NCBI GenBank assembly: GCA_027625915.1
Contig: JANTQA010000072.1
Coordinates: 434,001-498,000, forward strand
Direction of reading: 5' to 3'
DNA length: 64,000 nucleotides
DNA from: Anaeramoeba flamelloides
Taxonomy: Eukaryota; Metamonada; Anaeramoebidae
Shown piece after piece: positions 34,735-45,835 of the stretch. The first letter of the stretch is position 1, and every line of letters begins with the position of its first letter. The position numbers and the translations under genes are program-made. The notes beneath the pieces were generated by a model that saw only the letters and a list, made by a program, of their open reading frames with translations, was not told the DNA's origin and did not search any database.

Positions 34735-35000
34735 CAAATTAAATTTTTTTGTTATTGGGTTTAAATCACATTAGTGTGCCATGGTTCAAATGTCTCTCAA
34801 AAAATCGATTAAAAAAATAAGACCAAAAGCAGATCTCATCAATTAAAAATGATCTCTGATATTAGTAAAAACCCCAAGAATTTTTGAAAAAAATTTACTT
34901 TTAGACACAAATTTCAAGCTTGACACACGAATATTAAGAACCCAAAGTTGTAAAAAGTCTTTCTTAGATTTATCACAAAATGTGTATTAATTCCAAAAAA
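34735..35000 (+). repeat. Degenerate dispersed repeat, copy 2 of 3
   Basis: Matches 41275-41530 in order over about 250 bp, including ATATTAGTAAAAA..CCC..GAATTTTT and a CAAAGTT block followed by CTT..TTAGATTT, and 7875-8105 more weakly. Confidence 0.45.
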
Positions 35001-36460
35001 ATCAATTTTTTTAAGAAATTAAATACTGTAGGACTATGTTTTAGGTGAAAACAGCGAAATAGTGTATAAAATCACCCTTGAAAGAGTTATGTAATCTAAG
35101 TAATATTTGTCCACTGAGAATTTCTTGAAGAAAAAATGAGAAATTTTCATTATTTCAACAATTTTCACAATTTTTAACTTGTTAGATCATTCAAAATTTT
35201 GATTTTAATATTTTATTATTTCCAATTCAACTTTCGGAACTCACACTATTTTCTTGGGATGTTCTACATATTTTTTGCCTTTTCTTGTACAGGTCTGAAA
35301 TGTTCCTAAATTTGAAATGCACTTGAAAATCCACAAAATCCATTTTTTGCAATTATTTTTTTTGTTATTTAGAATTTTCCTTTTCATCTACAAAGAAAGA
35401 AAAAAAAAAACATTCTGCATGAAAAGGTAAAGATGACAAAAAAATTTTTTTTTTTTTTTTTGTCCAATTTCTCATGTGTGAAAATGTTTTGCGAGAAGAA
35501 AAAGTGAAATAACACAATTACTCAACCTCCTCAAGGCTGGGAGCGCAGTCCTAAACTTCAAGATAATTTTTACAAATTATTTTTCCATTATGATGAAATA
35601 TATTAGAAAGACAAGTTTTCTTAAATGTGTTGAAAAAAATCTAGATTAGTCTTTAAACAGGTAAGTACATTTTTCAAATTTTGAGTGCAATCATTTATGC
35701 GAAAATGAATTATTCGTATCATTTCTTTAAACCAATATATTGATATTGTAATAAATATTGACTTGGAATATAACATAATTTTCTAAATTTTCATATACCA
35801 ACTAAAAAATGGAATTCAAAAAAAATGATAAGATGGAACAAAAAAAATAAATCTAAATCATTAATTTCTTGATTTTTCTGTAAAATTTGATAAATTACTT
35901 CTTCTCAATTTTGTAATATTTTGAATTCTTCATGGAAATACTTTTGTTTATAAAATTTTTGAGAAACAAATTACTTTCTATTTTCAAAAGAATTTCCAAA
36001 AAGAATTACCAAAACCCTATTTTCTTTTATTTATCTAATTCTTGATTTGGTTAGTAAAATAGGATATTTATTGGATTTATCTTTCAAAATAAAGATTTAT
36101 TGGATAAATTCGTTTGATTTTATAAATTTTTTATTTTCCATTAAATTGAATACTAAAAATAATTCTAAATCAAGTGATTGAAATTTTTTCTAAAATTTTA
36201 TTTAATTTTGAGTTTGAATTTTTTGTAACCTTTTTTTGATTCCCAGAATTCAATCTCTCTATTTTAATTTTTGTTATAGTATTCTTTATTTTGGTTTTGT
36301 TTGATAAAAATATTCGAAAAAAGAATTTTGAAAGTAAATTTGTAAGAAAAAATAATGTTTTGTAAAATAATAATACATAGTAATGTGGCAAGAAATTCAA
36401 GGTGATAAATTGTTTGGATACATACCAATTAAGAAGAAAAAGAAAAATAACTTTCGAAAA

Positions 36461-36636
36461 TACAGTCAGTTCCAATTCTAAGATACAAACTTTTAACAAA
36501 ATTTAAGGTACAAAAAAATCTCGAATTATAGCACAAAATTTCAATTTTTTTTTACACAAATTATTTTACTAGAATTAGAATTTTGTGTCTTAATTCAAGA
36601 TTTTTTTTGGGTCTTAAATTTTTATTGAAATTTTAA
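36461..36636. mobile_element. TA-flanked hairpin MITE, right-truncated copy
   Basis: Starts TACAGTCAGTTCC and continues through the central loop, but the right arm decays after TCTTAAATTTTTATTG. Confidence 0.65.
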
Positions 36637-36689
36637 AAATTTGTTCAAAACCTAATTTTAAACACCACACGTTTATTTTGAAAATAAAT

Positions 36690-36840
36690 ACCTAAAAACA
36701 AGTGGCACAAGTTCTAATTACCCTCTTAAAAAATTATTTTTTTCAAAATCTTTATCTAAAGCCCCCTAACATTCTCTATCTAAACCAAATAAACCATCCA
36801 AACTTGCACTAAAATAACATACTTATACATACCTGAAAAA
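36690..36840 (+). repeat. Dispersed repeat, partner inverted at 42.6 kb
   Basis: Contains ACAAGTGGCACAAGTT, ACCCTCTTAAAAAATTATTTTT and AAACCATCCAAACTTGCAC. The reverse complement of 42590-42760 matches these blocks in the same order. Confidence 0.45.
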
Positions 36841-37674
36841 AAAAAATATTTTTTAAATACCATTAGCCAATATATTTCAATTAAAATGACTATTTTAAAA
36901 AAATTGAGAATTTAAACAATTTTGAAATTTTGAGTGAATTTGAAAAGTAATTCTTTCCCCCCTAATTTAGTATTATATAGTATACCAAAGGTTAAAACTA
37001 TTTTGAAGGTATATTCTTTGATATTAAGATAGAATTTTAAAGTATGAACAGATTTGTATCAATATATTTTGTAATATTCTAAATTTGTTTAAAATTTGAT
37101 ACATTTTTATTTTTGTAAAATGGGAAATATAGATCCAAAATCAATGATATTTTTGAAAAAAAAATTTCCAATTTGTGCCTTTATTTTTTTAGAATTAATT
37201 TTTTAATAATGAAACTTTAATAAAACAATATCATATTTAATTATTGTTTATTAATAGTTCCTTTGATCTGTTAAGGTGTAAGGCTACCTACAAAGAAAAG
37301 AAACACAGCTTTAAATTTACATCATAGAATTGTTCCAAACTCTTTAAGTGTTATTTTAAAAACAGCAATGAACTTTAATATTAAAAAAAAAATTTGATTT
37401 TGTTTGTAAATTTCCAAAAGAAATATCGTTTATTACTTGAATTAATTCATTCTCAACTTTATGGAGAAATTTCGATTATTTTTTGCTTAACAAAAACTAA
37501 ATCCCACAGATAAAAAAATGCACAAAAAACGAGCCACTCAGAGTACCCGATATAAAATTTATAAAACCCTCATTTTTTAATCTTTTTTCTTTTTTTCTTT
37601 TTTCTTTTTTCTCCAATTCAAAAAAGTGTAAAAAAAAATCCACAATATAAGCAAGCCATCAAGTAATTAAATTA

Positions 37675-40600
37675 ATGAATGAAACAACATTAACCGAAAA
37701 CCCGGATCAGTCCAAACAGTTAGTTCAAATCCTGATCAAGGAACAGACATGGGAAAGTTTACCGTATTATACCCAAAAGCAATTTTTTAGCGAGCAACAA
37801 TTTCTGAAATTATTAAAAGATCTCTGTTTTAAAAAGCAATTAAAATTCCCACAAAGCCTAAAAAAGCACTACTCCGATGTCAAAAACTATTACCGAGATT
37901 TGTTAGAATATTCCAAAAAGGGAAGACAGCTGTTCCCTTATCACTTGACTGATTTAATCCAGTTGACACGCAAGACACCATTTAATTATTATACAGAAAT
38001 GGTGATCGATGTTTTAAAGGAATACTTAAGCTACGACTCGTTACCTAATTTCACTGCGAATGATATTGTGCGTTTGTTGGGTGTTGGAAGGAACCAATAC
38101 ATTCAATTATTGGAATCACTCAAGAAGAAAAACAATGTGATCGGCTCATTTTTTTCGAACCAACGCAAAAAAATTTTGAAAAAATTGCCCAAGCAACCCC
38201 TGTCACCAAGTTCCGATTTGTTACCTTGGTTTTTAATCTCCAAAATCCCGATACTTGAGGTTGACTACTCAAGAATTTCTGAAAAAGAGAAAAAATGCTA
38301 TAATTATATCGAAAAAAAAGGGCCGATTGAGGCTGGGATCTTGCCTTATAAAATCATTCACAAATTGTATTCCAAAGGCTACATCTTTGTACAAGTTCCT
38401 ATTGAAAAGGGTGATCGTATTCGGTTTCGATCGCTTCAGGGGTTTGTGATTAATAAAGGGGCCACTGACGAATTTGATAAATTTCTGTATAATACCTTTA
38501 TCACACATGACCCCCGAGACAGGGTTTTCGATACATGGAAGACTTTAAATGTTGATTGGGAATATGTGAAAAGAGCCTTTTCTCTTTATTGTAGATTGTC
38601 TATTGCAACAAAGGTTCCTCAAAATCATAACCTTCAAAATGGTGGCAATGAAAATGAAATTCAAAATGAAAAAGAAAATGAAATTCAAAACAAAAAAGAA
38701 AATCAAAACAACAATGAAAATGAAAATGAAAATGAAAATGAAAATGAAAACAAAATTAATAATGAAAAAGAAAGCACAAATAACAAAGAAAATAATATGA
38801 AAATCAAAGATCAAGTAAAATTAGATCTCAAAAAATTCCCTCAGAAAAATCTCCAAATATTGATGATTATTGAAAAAAAGTATTTAAATTTTATGAAAAA
38901 ACAAAGCAAAATACACTCTTCGTGGATAAACCATTTAATTGAAAGGCACCACAGAGAAAAAGATTTAGAAAGAAAATTCCAATCTCAGCAGCAATTACAA
39001 TCCCAATCCCAGACTCAATTCCAATCAAAGAATATTTTACAAAAGGAATCAAAGCCACAACCTAAATCTGATTTAATCAACCAAAATAAACAAAAATTAG
39101 ATAATAATGACGATGGCAATGAACAAGAAAATAGTAATGGTAATAACCAAAGCAATCCTAATAATCAAATACCGATTTCAAATTCTGAAACACGGTTACA
39201 GGATTTATCTTTAAAGCAAATAAAAAAAGATCAATCTTTTGAAGAGCGTTCAATTGATAATAACAAAAAAAGAATAGTATTAATTTTTGACGAAACATTA
39301 ACAGCGTTTTTATTGATGGGGAATTGGTCATCATTTCAGCCATTGGTAATTACCTTATTTGAACTTGGGAAAATGACTGATGAAAAAATTACAGATTTGT
39401 TGCACGAATTAGAACAAGTATCCCAAAGAGTGGTAGGTGACGCAAAAAAAAATTTAAACCATGTTTTAGGCTTGAAAAAAACACTTCAATATTTAAAATC
39501 GATTTCAATGCAAACAGAGCCCATTAATAATAATAAAAGCCTTTTAATTACAAAGGGGGGTGAAAATGAGATAGGAAAAGAAAATAATAATAATAAGAAG
39601 AATGATAATGAGAATGAAAATGAAAATGAAAAAAACAAAATCCATATTTCGGGGGTAGATATGATTAAAGAGCAAAGCTTATTCTTATTAAAATCTAAAT
39701 CAAGAGAAGTATTATTAAAAAAAAATTATCATATTTCCATTTCAACCATCCCTTTAGACCGTGAAAAGAGATTTTTGTTATCATCTTCTCATACTATTCA
39801 TTTTGGCTTCCCAATTCCTGAAGCAACTTCCCCTTGGATGAGATTATATTTATCAACAAAACTTGGTATTGGTTTACCAAGCTTATATTTAAAAAAGGGT
39901 GTTCGCGTGAAGCAAATACCCAAAATTTTTAACGGGTTTCAAAAAGTCGAAATTCTTTCTGGGGACAGAAGTTTAATTTTTAATACGAATACTTTATTGT
40001 ATCAATTAAATTCAATGTTAATAAATGGCCCAGTTCTTATTCAAGGTATTGCTAGAAGTGAAAGTAAATATAGAGAAATCTTCGTTCCACTTCCATTGAC
40101 ATGTAATTATAATTCTTTTGAAACAAAAAAAAAAATGAAAAATAAAAAAAAAAAGATATTGAATTTAAATACCAGTGGTAATAACAATAACAATAATCAG
40201 AATCAGAATCAGAACCAGAATCAGAATAATAATCAGAATAATTTAAATAAAAATGATAATAAAAATATAAACATGGAGATTAATTTAAGAAAAGAATTAT
40301 CAGAAAAAGATTATAATGAAACAAATATAAATACTCATCCATTGGTAAAACGACTAGTACAATTACTCCATTTAGATACAAGTATAGGATATATAAAAAT
40401 GATTTGGATTGAACTTGAAAAGGATAAAGGTTGCTGGATTCCGTGCGATATCCAATTAGGGTTGCCTTTATTCCATCCAAAAATGAATTTCACCATAATT
40501 GAAACAATTAAAGAAAAAAATTTATTTTCTCAAAAAAAATTAAGTACTCATATAAAGTCAATGAGAACACTTTCTTTAGATCTCCTTTCATTTATTGCAC

Positions 40601-40752
40601 AATATTGTCAAGTTGGTTCACCATTTAATTTTGTTGAGGATGAAAAATCAAAAATTGATATTTCTGGTGTTTTTGAAAAAAATCAAGTCACACAAAATTG
40701 TAATTTACAATTTTTAAATGGTGAATTATCGATTATTAACCAAATTTATTAA
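37675..40752 (+). CDS. FAM91A1: FAM91 homologue (trans-Golgi vesicle-capture adaptor)
   Basis: A 1025-residue single-exon protein. Residues about 60-310 match the FAM91 N-terminal domain very closely: FPYHLTDLI, the run SYDSLPNFTA then RLLGVGRNQYIQL, YNYIEKKGP, and YSKGYIFVQVPI. The FAM91 C-terminal domain begins near 535 with LIFDETLTAFLLMGNWSS and FELGKMTDEKI. It continues through LLKKNYHISIS, PSLYLKKGVRVKQIPKIF, GPVLIQGIAR and IQLGLPLFHP. In animals FAM91A1 partners TBC1D23 and WDR11 to capture endosome-derived vesicles at golgin-coated trans-Golgi membranes; a similar role is inferred. The protein is longer than the roughly 840-residue human form because of Asn/Glu, Gln/Ser and Asn/Gln runs at about 325-370, 435-500, 625-655 and 835-870, coded by AATGAA-, CAATCC- and CAGAAT-type repeats. 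No intron is evident. The 5' third is visibly richer in G+C than the 3' third. Confidence 0.93.
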   Translation: MNETTLTENPDQSKQLVQILIKEQTWESLPYYTQKQFFSEQQFLKLLKDLCFKKQLKFPQSLKKHYSDVKNYYRDLLEYSKKGRQLFPYHLTDLIQLTRKTPFNYYTEMVIDVLKEYLSYDSLPNFTANDIVRLLGVGRNQYIQLLESLKKKNNVIGSFFSNQRKKILKKLPKQPLSPSSDLLPWFLISKIPILEVDYSRISEKEKKCYNYIEKKGPIEAGILPYKIIHKLYSKGYIFVQVPIEKGDRIRFRSLQGFVINKGATDEFDKFLYNTFITHDPRDRVFDTWKTLNVDWEYVKRAFSLYCRLSIATKVPQNHNLQNGGNENEIQNEKENEIQNKKENQNNNENENENENENENKINNEKESTNNKENNMKIKDQVKLDLKKFPQKNLQILMIIEKKYLNFMKKQSKIHSSWINHLIERHHREKDLERKFQSQQQLQSQSQTQFQSKNILQKESKPQPKSDLINQNKQKLDNNDDGNEQENSNGNNQSNPNNQIPISNSETRLQDLSLKQIKKDQSFEERSIDNNKKRIVLIFDETLTAFLLMGNWSSFQPLVITLFELGKMTDEKITDLLHELEQVSQRVVGDAKKNLNHVLGLKKTLQYLKSISMQTEPINNNKSLLITKGGENEIGKENNNNKKNDNENENENEKNKIHISGVDMIKEQSLFLLKSKSREVLLKKNYHISISTIPLDREKRFLLSSSHTIHFGFPIPEATSPWMRLYLSTKLGIGLPSLYLKKGVRVKQIPKIFNGFQKVEILSGDRSLIFNTNTLLYQLNSMLINGPVLIQGIARSESKYREIFVPLPLTCNYNSFETKKKMKNKKKKILNLNTSGNNNNNNQNQNQNQNQNNNQNNLNKNDNKNINMEINLRKELSEKDYNETNINTHPLVKRLVQLLHLDTSIGYIKMIWIELEKDKGCWIPCDIQLGLPLFHPKMNFTIIETIKEKNLFSQKKLSTHIKSMRTLSLDLLSFIAQYCQVGSPFNFVEDEKSKIDISGVFEKNQVTQNCNLQFLNGELSIINQIY

Positions 40753-40789
40753 TTATAAATTATCATTATTTATAGGTTTTTCTATAGAG

Positions 40790-40791
<2 letters not shown>

Positions 40792-40827
<36 letters not shown>
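40792..40827. repeat. (TA)n microsatellite
   Basis: About eighteen TA units, 40 bp after the FAM91 stop codon. Confidence 0.95.
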
Positions 40828-40829
<2 letters not shown>

Positions 40830-41274
40830 TTATTTTCCACACATACATCTTTTTTTTTATTTTAATTTTATTATCTAAAAAAACAATAATTAACAATCGT
40901 AAATTAATTATTAATTATTTTTTCCCTAAATAAAAAAAATATTAATTTTTATTTAATTTTTATTTGTAAATCTAATTTTTTATAAAAGTATCATAATTAA
41001 AATTTTTTAAGATTATTTTTATTAAATAGCCTTCTTTTTTTTTACAAACAGGAAGTGATAATGTATTTCCAAAAAGGTTGTTTTTTTTTTTATTTTTAAT
41101 TATAAATCTTAGTAAAAAATTATTTTTGTAACAAATAGAATTAAATATCAAGTTTAAAGATCAAATAGTCAAACGAATTTCATGCAAAATTTTATTTTTA
41201 AATCGCTCTGTTTCTAAACTGATAATCTAAAAATCGGTATTATAGATTACCAAGGGGAGGTCGAGGATTAAAGT

Positions 41275-41530
41275 ATTGTGAAATTGGGCAAATATTATTA
41301 GTAACTAATTGTTTAGATGTATCAAAAAATTAATATATAAAGAAGTAAATAATAATTAATCTCATGAAAAACAAAATGATCATCATATTAGTAAAAAAAC
41401 CCTAGAATTTTTAACAAAAATTGTATTTTGAGACAAATTTAAAATTTGAATTATCAATATTGAGACACCAAAGTTAAAAAATGCCATTCTTGAATTTGTC
41501 TCGAAGAATCAATTAGTTGCTAAACAATAT
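41275..41530 (+). repeat. Degenerate dispersed repeat, copy 3 of 3
   Basis: Collinear with 34735-35000, sharing ATATTAGTAAAAAAACCC and GACACCAAAGTT blocks. Confidence 0.45.
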
Positions 41531-42589
41531 CATATTTATTTAAAAAAATCAATAAATAATCCAGAGATCATTTTCACAGGTATTTCTACATGTATTTCAA
41601 ATAATATTGATAATATAATCATTTTAATCAAAAGCAAACAAAACTAATCAGTCTTTGTGCATTTATGTTGATGATTAATCAGAAAATCTTCAAAATTAAA
41701 AAAATTGAAAAAAAGTTACTTTTAGGGGTTTAAAATATTGTTTTTTAAATACAAAAATGCTCTTATTCTGGGTTTTTATTTTAATATTAGGAAAAAAAAC
41801 TAAAAAAAAAAAAAAAAAATTCCTCAATAACTACATTTTTTCATAGTGATCATGCGTAAAAAAAGTAATAATTTATTATCTAATCATAGTTATCATCTTT
41901 TTTTATAATCATTGAATCCACATGTTACGAATGTAATTTACACCCAATAACAACATACCCCGATTATAAACAAATCGATCATACTGTTAACCCCCTCCTT
42001 AAATTTTCTAATCAATAAAAATTATAAATACCGTAAAAAGTGAAAAACATATTAAAACAAAAATTAATGAAATCATACTTAAATTATTAAAATTTCAGTA
42101 TATTCTATATATTTCAATAACAATGAACCAAATTGAAATTAAACCTACTAACCACAGAAAAATTCTTTAACAATAGAATTTTACAGTTTGAAATCATTAT
42201 GAAAATATAATTTTCATATCGATTCATAATGCGAAATGTTTTTTTTATTTTGATCTTTAAAGAAATTAAGTGTTATTCATCTTAAGTTATAGGAATATTG
42301 AATTATCTATTAGTTAAAATATTATTAAAAAAAACTGCATTTTTGTACCATCCATTTATATTAATAAACCCTGAAAAAATCATTGGGGGTTTATTTACCT
42401 GCTAAAATATTTTGTGAAAAATAATATTACTTCAACCAGTAAAAATTCAATTTCAAGAGGCAAGTTATATTTATGGATTAAAAAAGGTAAAAAATTATAA
42501 TTTTTCAAATTTTATTAAATTTCAAAGTTCGTCAAATTCTAGCTTTTTTCAATATAGTCATTTCGATTGAAAATATATTGACTGTAGAT

Positions 42590-42760
42590 ATTTTAAATCT
42601 CCTTTACTGGTAGGCTAAGTTATGTTTCGGTGAGGTTGGAGTATTTTATGATATGTCTGGATGGTTTGGATTGTATTTGATAGAATTTTAGCTTGTATTT
42701 TATAAAAAAAAATAATTAAGAGAGTTATTAAACCTCTGTCACTTGTTTTAAGTGGTAAAA
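42590..42760 (-). repeat. Dispersed repeat, inverted partner of 36.7 kb
   Basis: Reverse complement carries AAAACAAGTGACAGAGGTTT, AACTCTCTTAATTATTTTT and AAACCATCCAGACATATC, matching 36690-36840 in order. Confidence 0.45.
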
Positions 42761-43724
42761 TTTTTCCGCTTAACTTCAGTTGTTAAAATTATATTGAAAA
42801 AATTTTTAAAAATATTTAGTATTGATGATTTTAACAAAATAACTGATTTTTTCCGATTTAAGTATTAAAATAAGATTAATCACAAAATAAACTTTTTTAT
42901 TTTTCCTCTCACAATCCTTAACAAAATTCAAAAAATTTCATTACAATGAAAATAATCATGAAACTCTTCAAAAATTTAAAAAAACACAATTTGATCAATT
43001 TGGAGATTTAATAATATAGTGTATATAAAGTGTTTTACTTTAAAAAATTAACATATTTTATTGAAGTTTTGATTTTCTATTGTTTATTTTGTGAACTATT
43101 TGAATTTTTTCATTTTTGCTCTTGAAAAAAAATAATAAAAATGTAAAAATTGAAAGAAAAAATCATTTCCTATCAAAAAAATTCGTTTGTTAAATATCAA
43201 CCAAACCAATTTAAGTTCCTGCTTGTATCCAAATCATATGATTTATTTTGAAGATCTCAAATATACGTAAATTTCACTACAAATTTATAAGATTGGATTG
43301 ATTTAATTCAAAAAGAATTCGGCTTCCAATTTTTACTGAAAAATTTTTTAAGAACCTATCAATCAAATAAAACCCTTAATAAATTCAAGTAATAGAAAAA
43401 ATATTATTGTGCTTTGTCCTCCATTTTATTGCTAATTATTTTTAAATTTCTTTTATTAAATGATCTTAGTTTTCATTTTCCTAAGTTTACAAATTAAAAA
43501 ATTTGGTATTGGAATTTTTTTCTTCTTTTACTTTTTTTCTCCATTATTAATTAGAATTCAAAAGGCAAGAATAAGATTTGTAAAATTTTTAAAAAAAATT
43601 CAAAAATTGGGAAAAAAATGGATGTATATTCAATTTATTTTTAAATTTTATAAATTTATTTCATGAAAATAATTCACAATAAAGTAATATAATCAATAAA
43701 AAAATAAAAATAAAAAATGATTGA

Positions 43725-44744
43725 CTATTTCCAAGCTGAAAAATCTTCGAATTGGTGTGAAGGTTTTACCTTTCTCATTTTATTGTTTGAATTATTTTTT
43801 TTCAGTGAATCTAATCTCTTTCTCTCATTTGACGTTTTGATATATTTGCCAACTTTAAATTGGCTTCCAATTTGTTGTATTCCAATTGGATCTGAGAACC
43901 ATTTCCCTTTTTGATTTTTTTCTGCGAGTTGCTGTTGTTGGATCAATTCCTTTTCTTTTTGCTTGACGATCCATTTTTCAATTTCCCTAAAGGGGTTCCA
44001 ATAGATGTTTGCTTTTATAAATTTGATTGCTTTGAGGGGGAAATTTTTAGGGTTTGTTGGGATATTTTCGATTTGATCCAAAACATTCATTCCGCCAACT
44101 AGCCTACCAAACACTGTATGTTTGTTATCTAAATGATGTGCTGGTCCGAATGTAATAAAAAATTGCGAAGTGTTTGTGTTCTTCCCGGCGTTTGCCATTG
44201 ACAGGATGCCCCTCTTGTCGTGTGTTAAACTTGGATGAAACTCGTCCTTAAAGGGTTGTCCCCAAATGGACTCACCACCGGCTCCAGATTCCGTGGGATC
44301 GCCTCCTTGGATCATAAAGCCCTTGATTAGTCGATGGAATTGGATCCCGGAATAGTAGTCCCTCGAACAGTGGGTTAAGAAATTGTCACAAGCAAGCGGG
44401 CATTTTTCACAAAATAATTCAAAATTCAAGTCACCATAATTCGTCACAATCGTGGTGTATCCCTGATGGCGAACCAAGGATCTTTTACGACGAATCAGTT
44501 TTTGTTGTTCATCAAGAGATGGCTCAGAATGCTCGATCTGTGTGCCCATCGTTGTCGAAGTCAAGGACGCAGACAAATATTGCCTTTTCGATCGGTTGCT
44601 ATACAGAATCCCTCCTGTCGATCTTCCATGCTTTGAGTTATCTGTGGTTTTGCTCTCCTCTTTTTCTTTTTCACTTTGCTCTAGTTCACGCAAACTTCTT
44701 CTAATAGTTGCATTTAATCTTATACGTGGTGCACTATTTCTCAT
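43725..44744 (-). CDS. PPIL2: PPIL2-type cyclophilin (spliceosomal peptidyl-prolyl isomerase), no U-box
   Basis: A 339-residue single-exon protein. The cyclophilin domain (about 97-255) has FHRLIKGFMIQGGDPT, SMANAG, SQFFITFG and HTVFGRLVGG. The catalytic arginine (FHR) and the substrate-pocket Phe, Gln and His positions are present, while the usual active-site Trp is replaced, as is typical of PPIL2. PPIL2-specific features are LSASLTSTTM just before the domain, GGESIWGQPFKDEFHPSLTH within it, VGKYIK after it and a C-terminus FEDFSAW. The family works in the spliceosome and, through an N-terminal U-box, as a ubiquitin ligase. Here the N-terminal ~70 residues match only the linker preceding the isomerase domain, so the U-box is absent. 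No U-box-like frame is visible in the next 5 kb upstream, although a TTTTCAAAG sequence just before the ATG could be a splice acceptor. Known members are about 520 residues. Confidence 0.88.
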   Translation of the reverse strand: MRNSAPRIRLNATIRRSLRELEQSEKEKEESKTTDNSKHGRSTGGILYSNRSKRQYLSASLTSTTMGTQIEHSEPSLDEQQKLIRRKRSLVRHQGYTTIVTNYGDLNFELFCEKCPLACDNFLTHCSRDYYSGIQFHRLIKGFMIQGGDPTESGAGGESIWGQPFKDEFHPSLTHDKRGILSMANAGKNTNTSQFFITFGPAHHLDNKHTVFGRLVGGMNVLDQIENIPTNPKNFPLKAIKFIKANIYWNPFREIEKWIVKQKEKELIQQQQLAEKNQKGKWFSDPIGIQQIGSQFKVGKYIKTSNERKRLDSLKKNNSNNKMRKVKPSHQFEDFSAWK

Positions 44745-45283
44745 GGCTCTTTGAAAATGTTGAGTTTTTTTTTATTATAAAGAGAAATAAAAAAAATGAT
44801 TTATAATTAATAGCAAAAAATGACAAGTTGGTGAAATTCAAAAAACATTTTCGAAGAATGAAGGTGTTTGAGTTTGAAGTTTAAATAACCATTCATCGAA
44901 ATACTTCAGGATCTTGATAAAATTTTTTCAAAATAAATTAAACCTTTGCTAATTTTTCACTTTTTAATAACTTCATTAAAAATAAACACTATTGGTTTAT
45001 AAAAGAACTTGGTTCTTAAATTATTTTCAAAGATATTTTACAATTTAAGTTGATAAATTCAATTTTCCAGCTTCTATTTAGATTTTTGTTATTTAATAGT
45101 AAAAAAATTGAAAATACTTTTTCTTCAAAGAGGCTATTTTATTATATTTCAAAAATATTTTAAATTTAAGGAATAAAATTCCAATAGGGAACCAATTATT
45201 TAGACTATTAAAGAATTATTTGTTATTTTACATTATAAAAAATATTTTGTTTTTGATTTTCCTTGGTTTTTTTATATTTTTGT

Positions 45284-45319
45284 AATAAACCGAAAATTTT
45301 TATAAATTTTCGGTTTATT
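45284..45319. repeat. Perfect 36 bp palindrome (16 bp arms)
   Basis: AATAAACCGAAAATTT and AAATTTTCGGTTTATT are exact complements with a 4-base TTAT loop. It would form a strong hairpin on either strand; a terminator-like or cruciform role is possible but unproven. Confidence 0.85.
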
Positions 45320-45345
45320 ATAAAAAGTAAAAAAAATCATCGATA

Positions 45346-45835
45346 ACTTTTCCAGAATTTAAAAGAATTGAGTAAAATCTTTGATTTTTCTCCACTCTTT
45401 TGAATTCTGGAAAAGCTAGGCACTCTATGGACACTTTCATTTGGTTATATGGGATTTATATGAATAGAGTAAAATCTTAGAAATTATCTTATTATTTCTA
45501 TCCATTTATAATAACCTAACAGAGTCTTTCTTGAGCTTTTTCAGAATTTAATCAAATCAAAAGTTTTTATCAATTCCTTTGAATTAAAAAAAACCTAGGC
45601 ACTCTACGGCACTTGAGGGACACTTTAAATCGTTTTTTTTAATTTAAAAAAGTTGAGGGGAATCACATGGATTTTACTCTATTCTTTTAAATCATGGAAA
45701 AATCCAAGTACTTGACAAAATCTCTAAAGACACTTTCATTAGGTTTTTCAGAATAGTAAAATATAATAAATAAAAAACAATAAGATTTTTACTTGGTTCT
45801 TTTGTATCCTGGAAACCTTATGAAACTAAATATAA
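45346..45835. repeat. Tandem array of ~97 bp palindromic units
   Basis: About five degenerate units start near 45346, 45441, 45534, 45630 and 45735. The first is a clear hairpin (TTTCCAGAATTTAAAAGAAT pairing with CTTTTGAATTCTGGAAA) followed by a spacer CTAGGCACTCTATGGACACT. That spacer recurs after later units with decay. The same palindrome occurs singly at 28976 and, decayed, near 23.4 and 56.9 kb. Confidence 0.6.

Larger units (their letters stand above)
30905..37674. other. Gene-free spacer
   Basis: A 6.8 kb A+T-rich region upstream of both the seven-helix gene (-) and the FAM91 gene (+). It holds a 90 bp palindrome, the second TTAA element with a nested insertion, a truncated hairpin MITE and two dispersed repeats. 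The 150 bp before the FAM91 start is pyrimidine-rich (37580-37615), as expected of a promoter or leader, but no specific site can be named. Confidence 0.6.
40753..43724. other. Gene-free spacer between convergent genes
   Basis: A 3 kb A+T-rich spacer with a (TA)n run, one degenerate dispersed repeat and one inverted dispersed repeat. No gene was recognised. Confidence 0.6.

Noticed and set aside
34770-34800. GGTTCAAAT motif considered as a tRNA T-arm (B box)
   Set aside because: No A box, acceptor stem or cloverleaf could be drawn around it.
45346-45835. Array of spaced repeats considered as a CRISPR array
   Set aside because: Units are palindromic MITE-like sequences with decayed, non-unique spacers, in a eukaryotic genome; there is no uniform repeat-spacer pattern.
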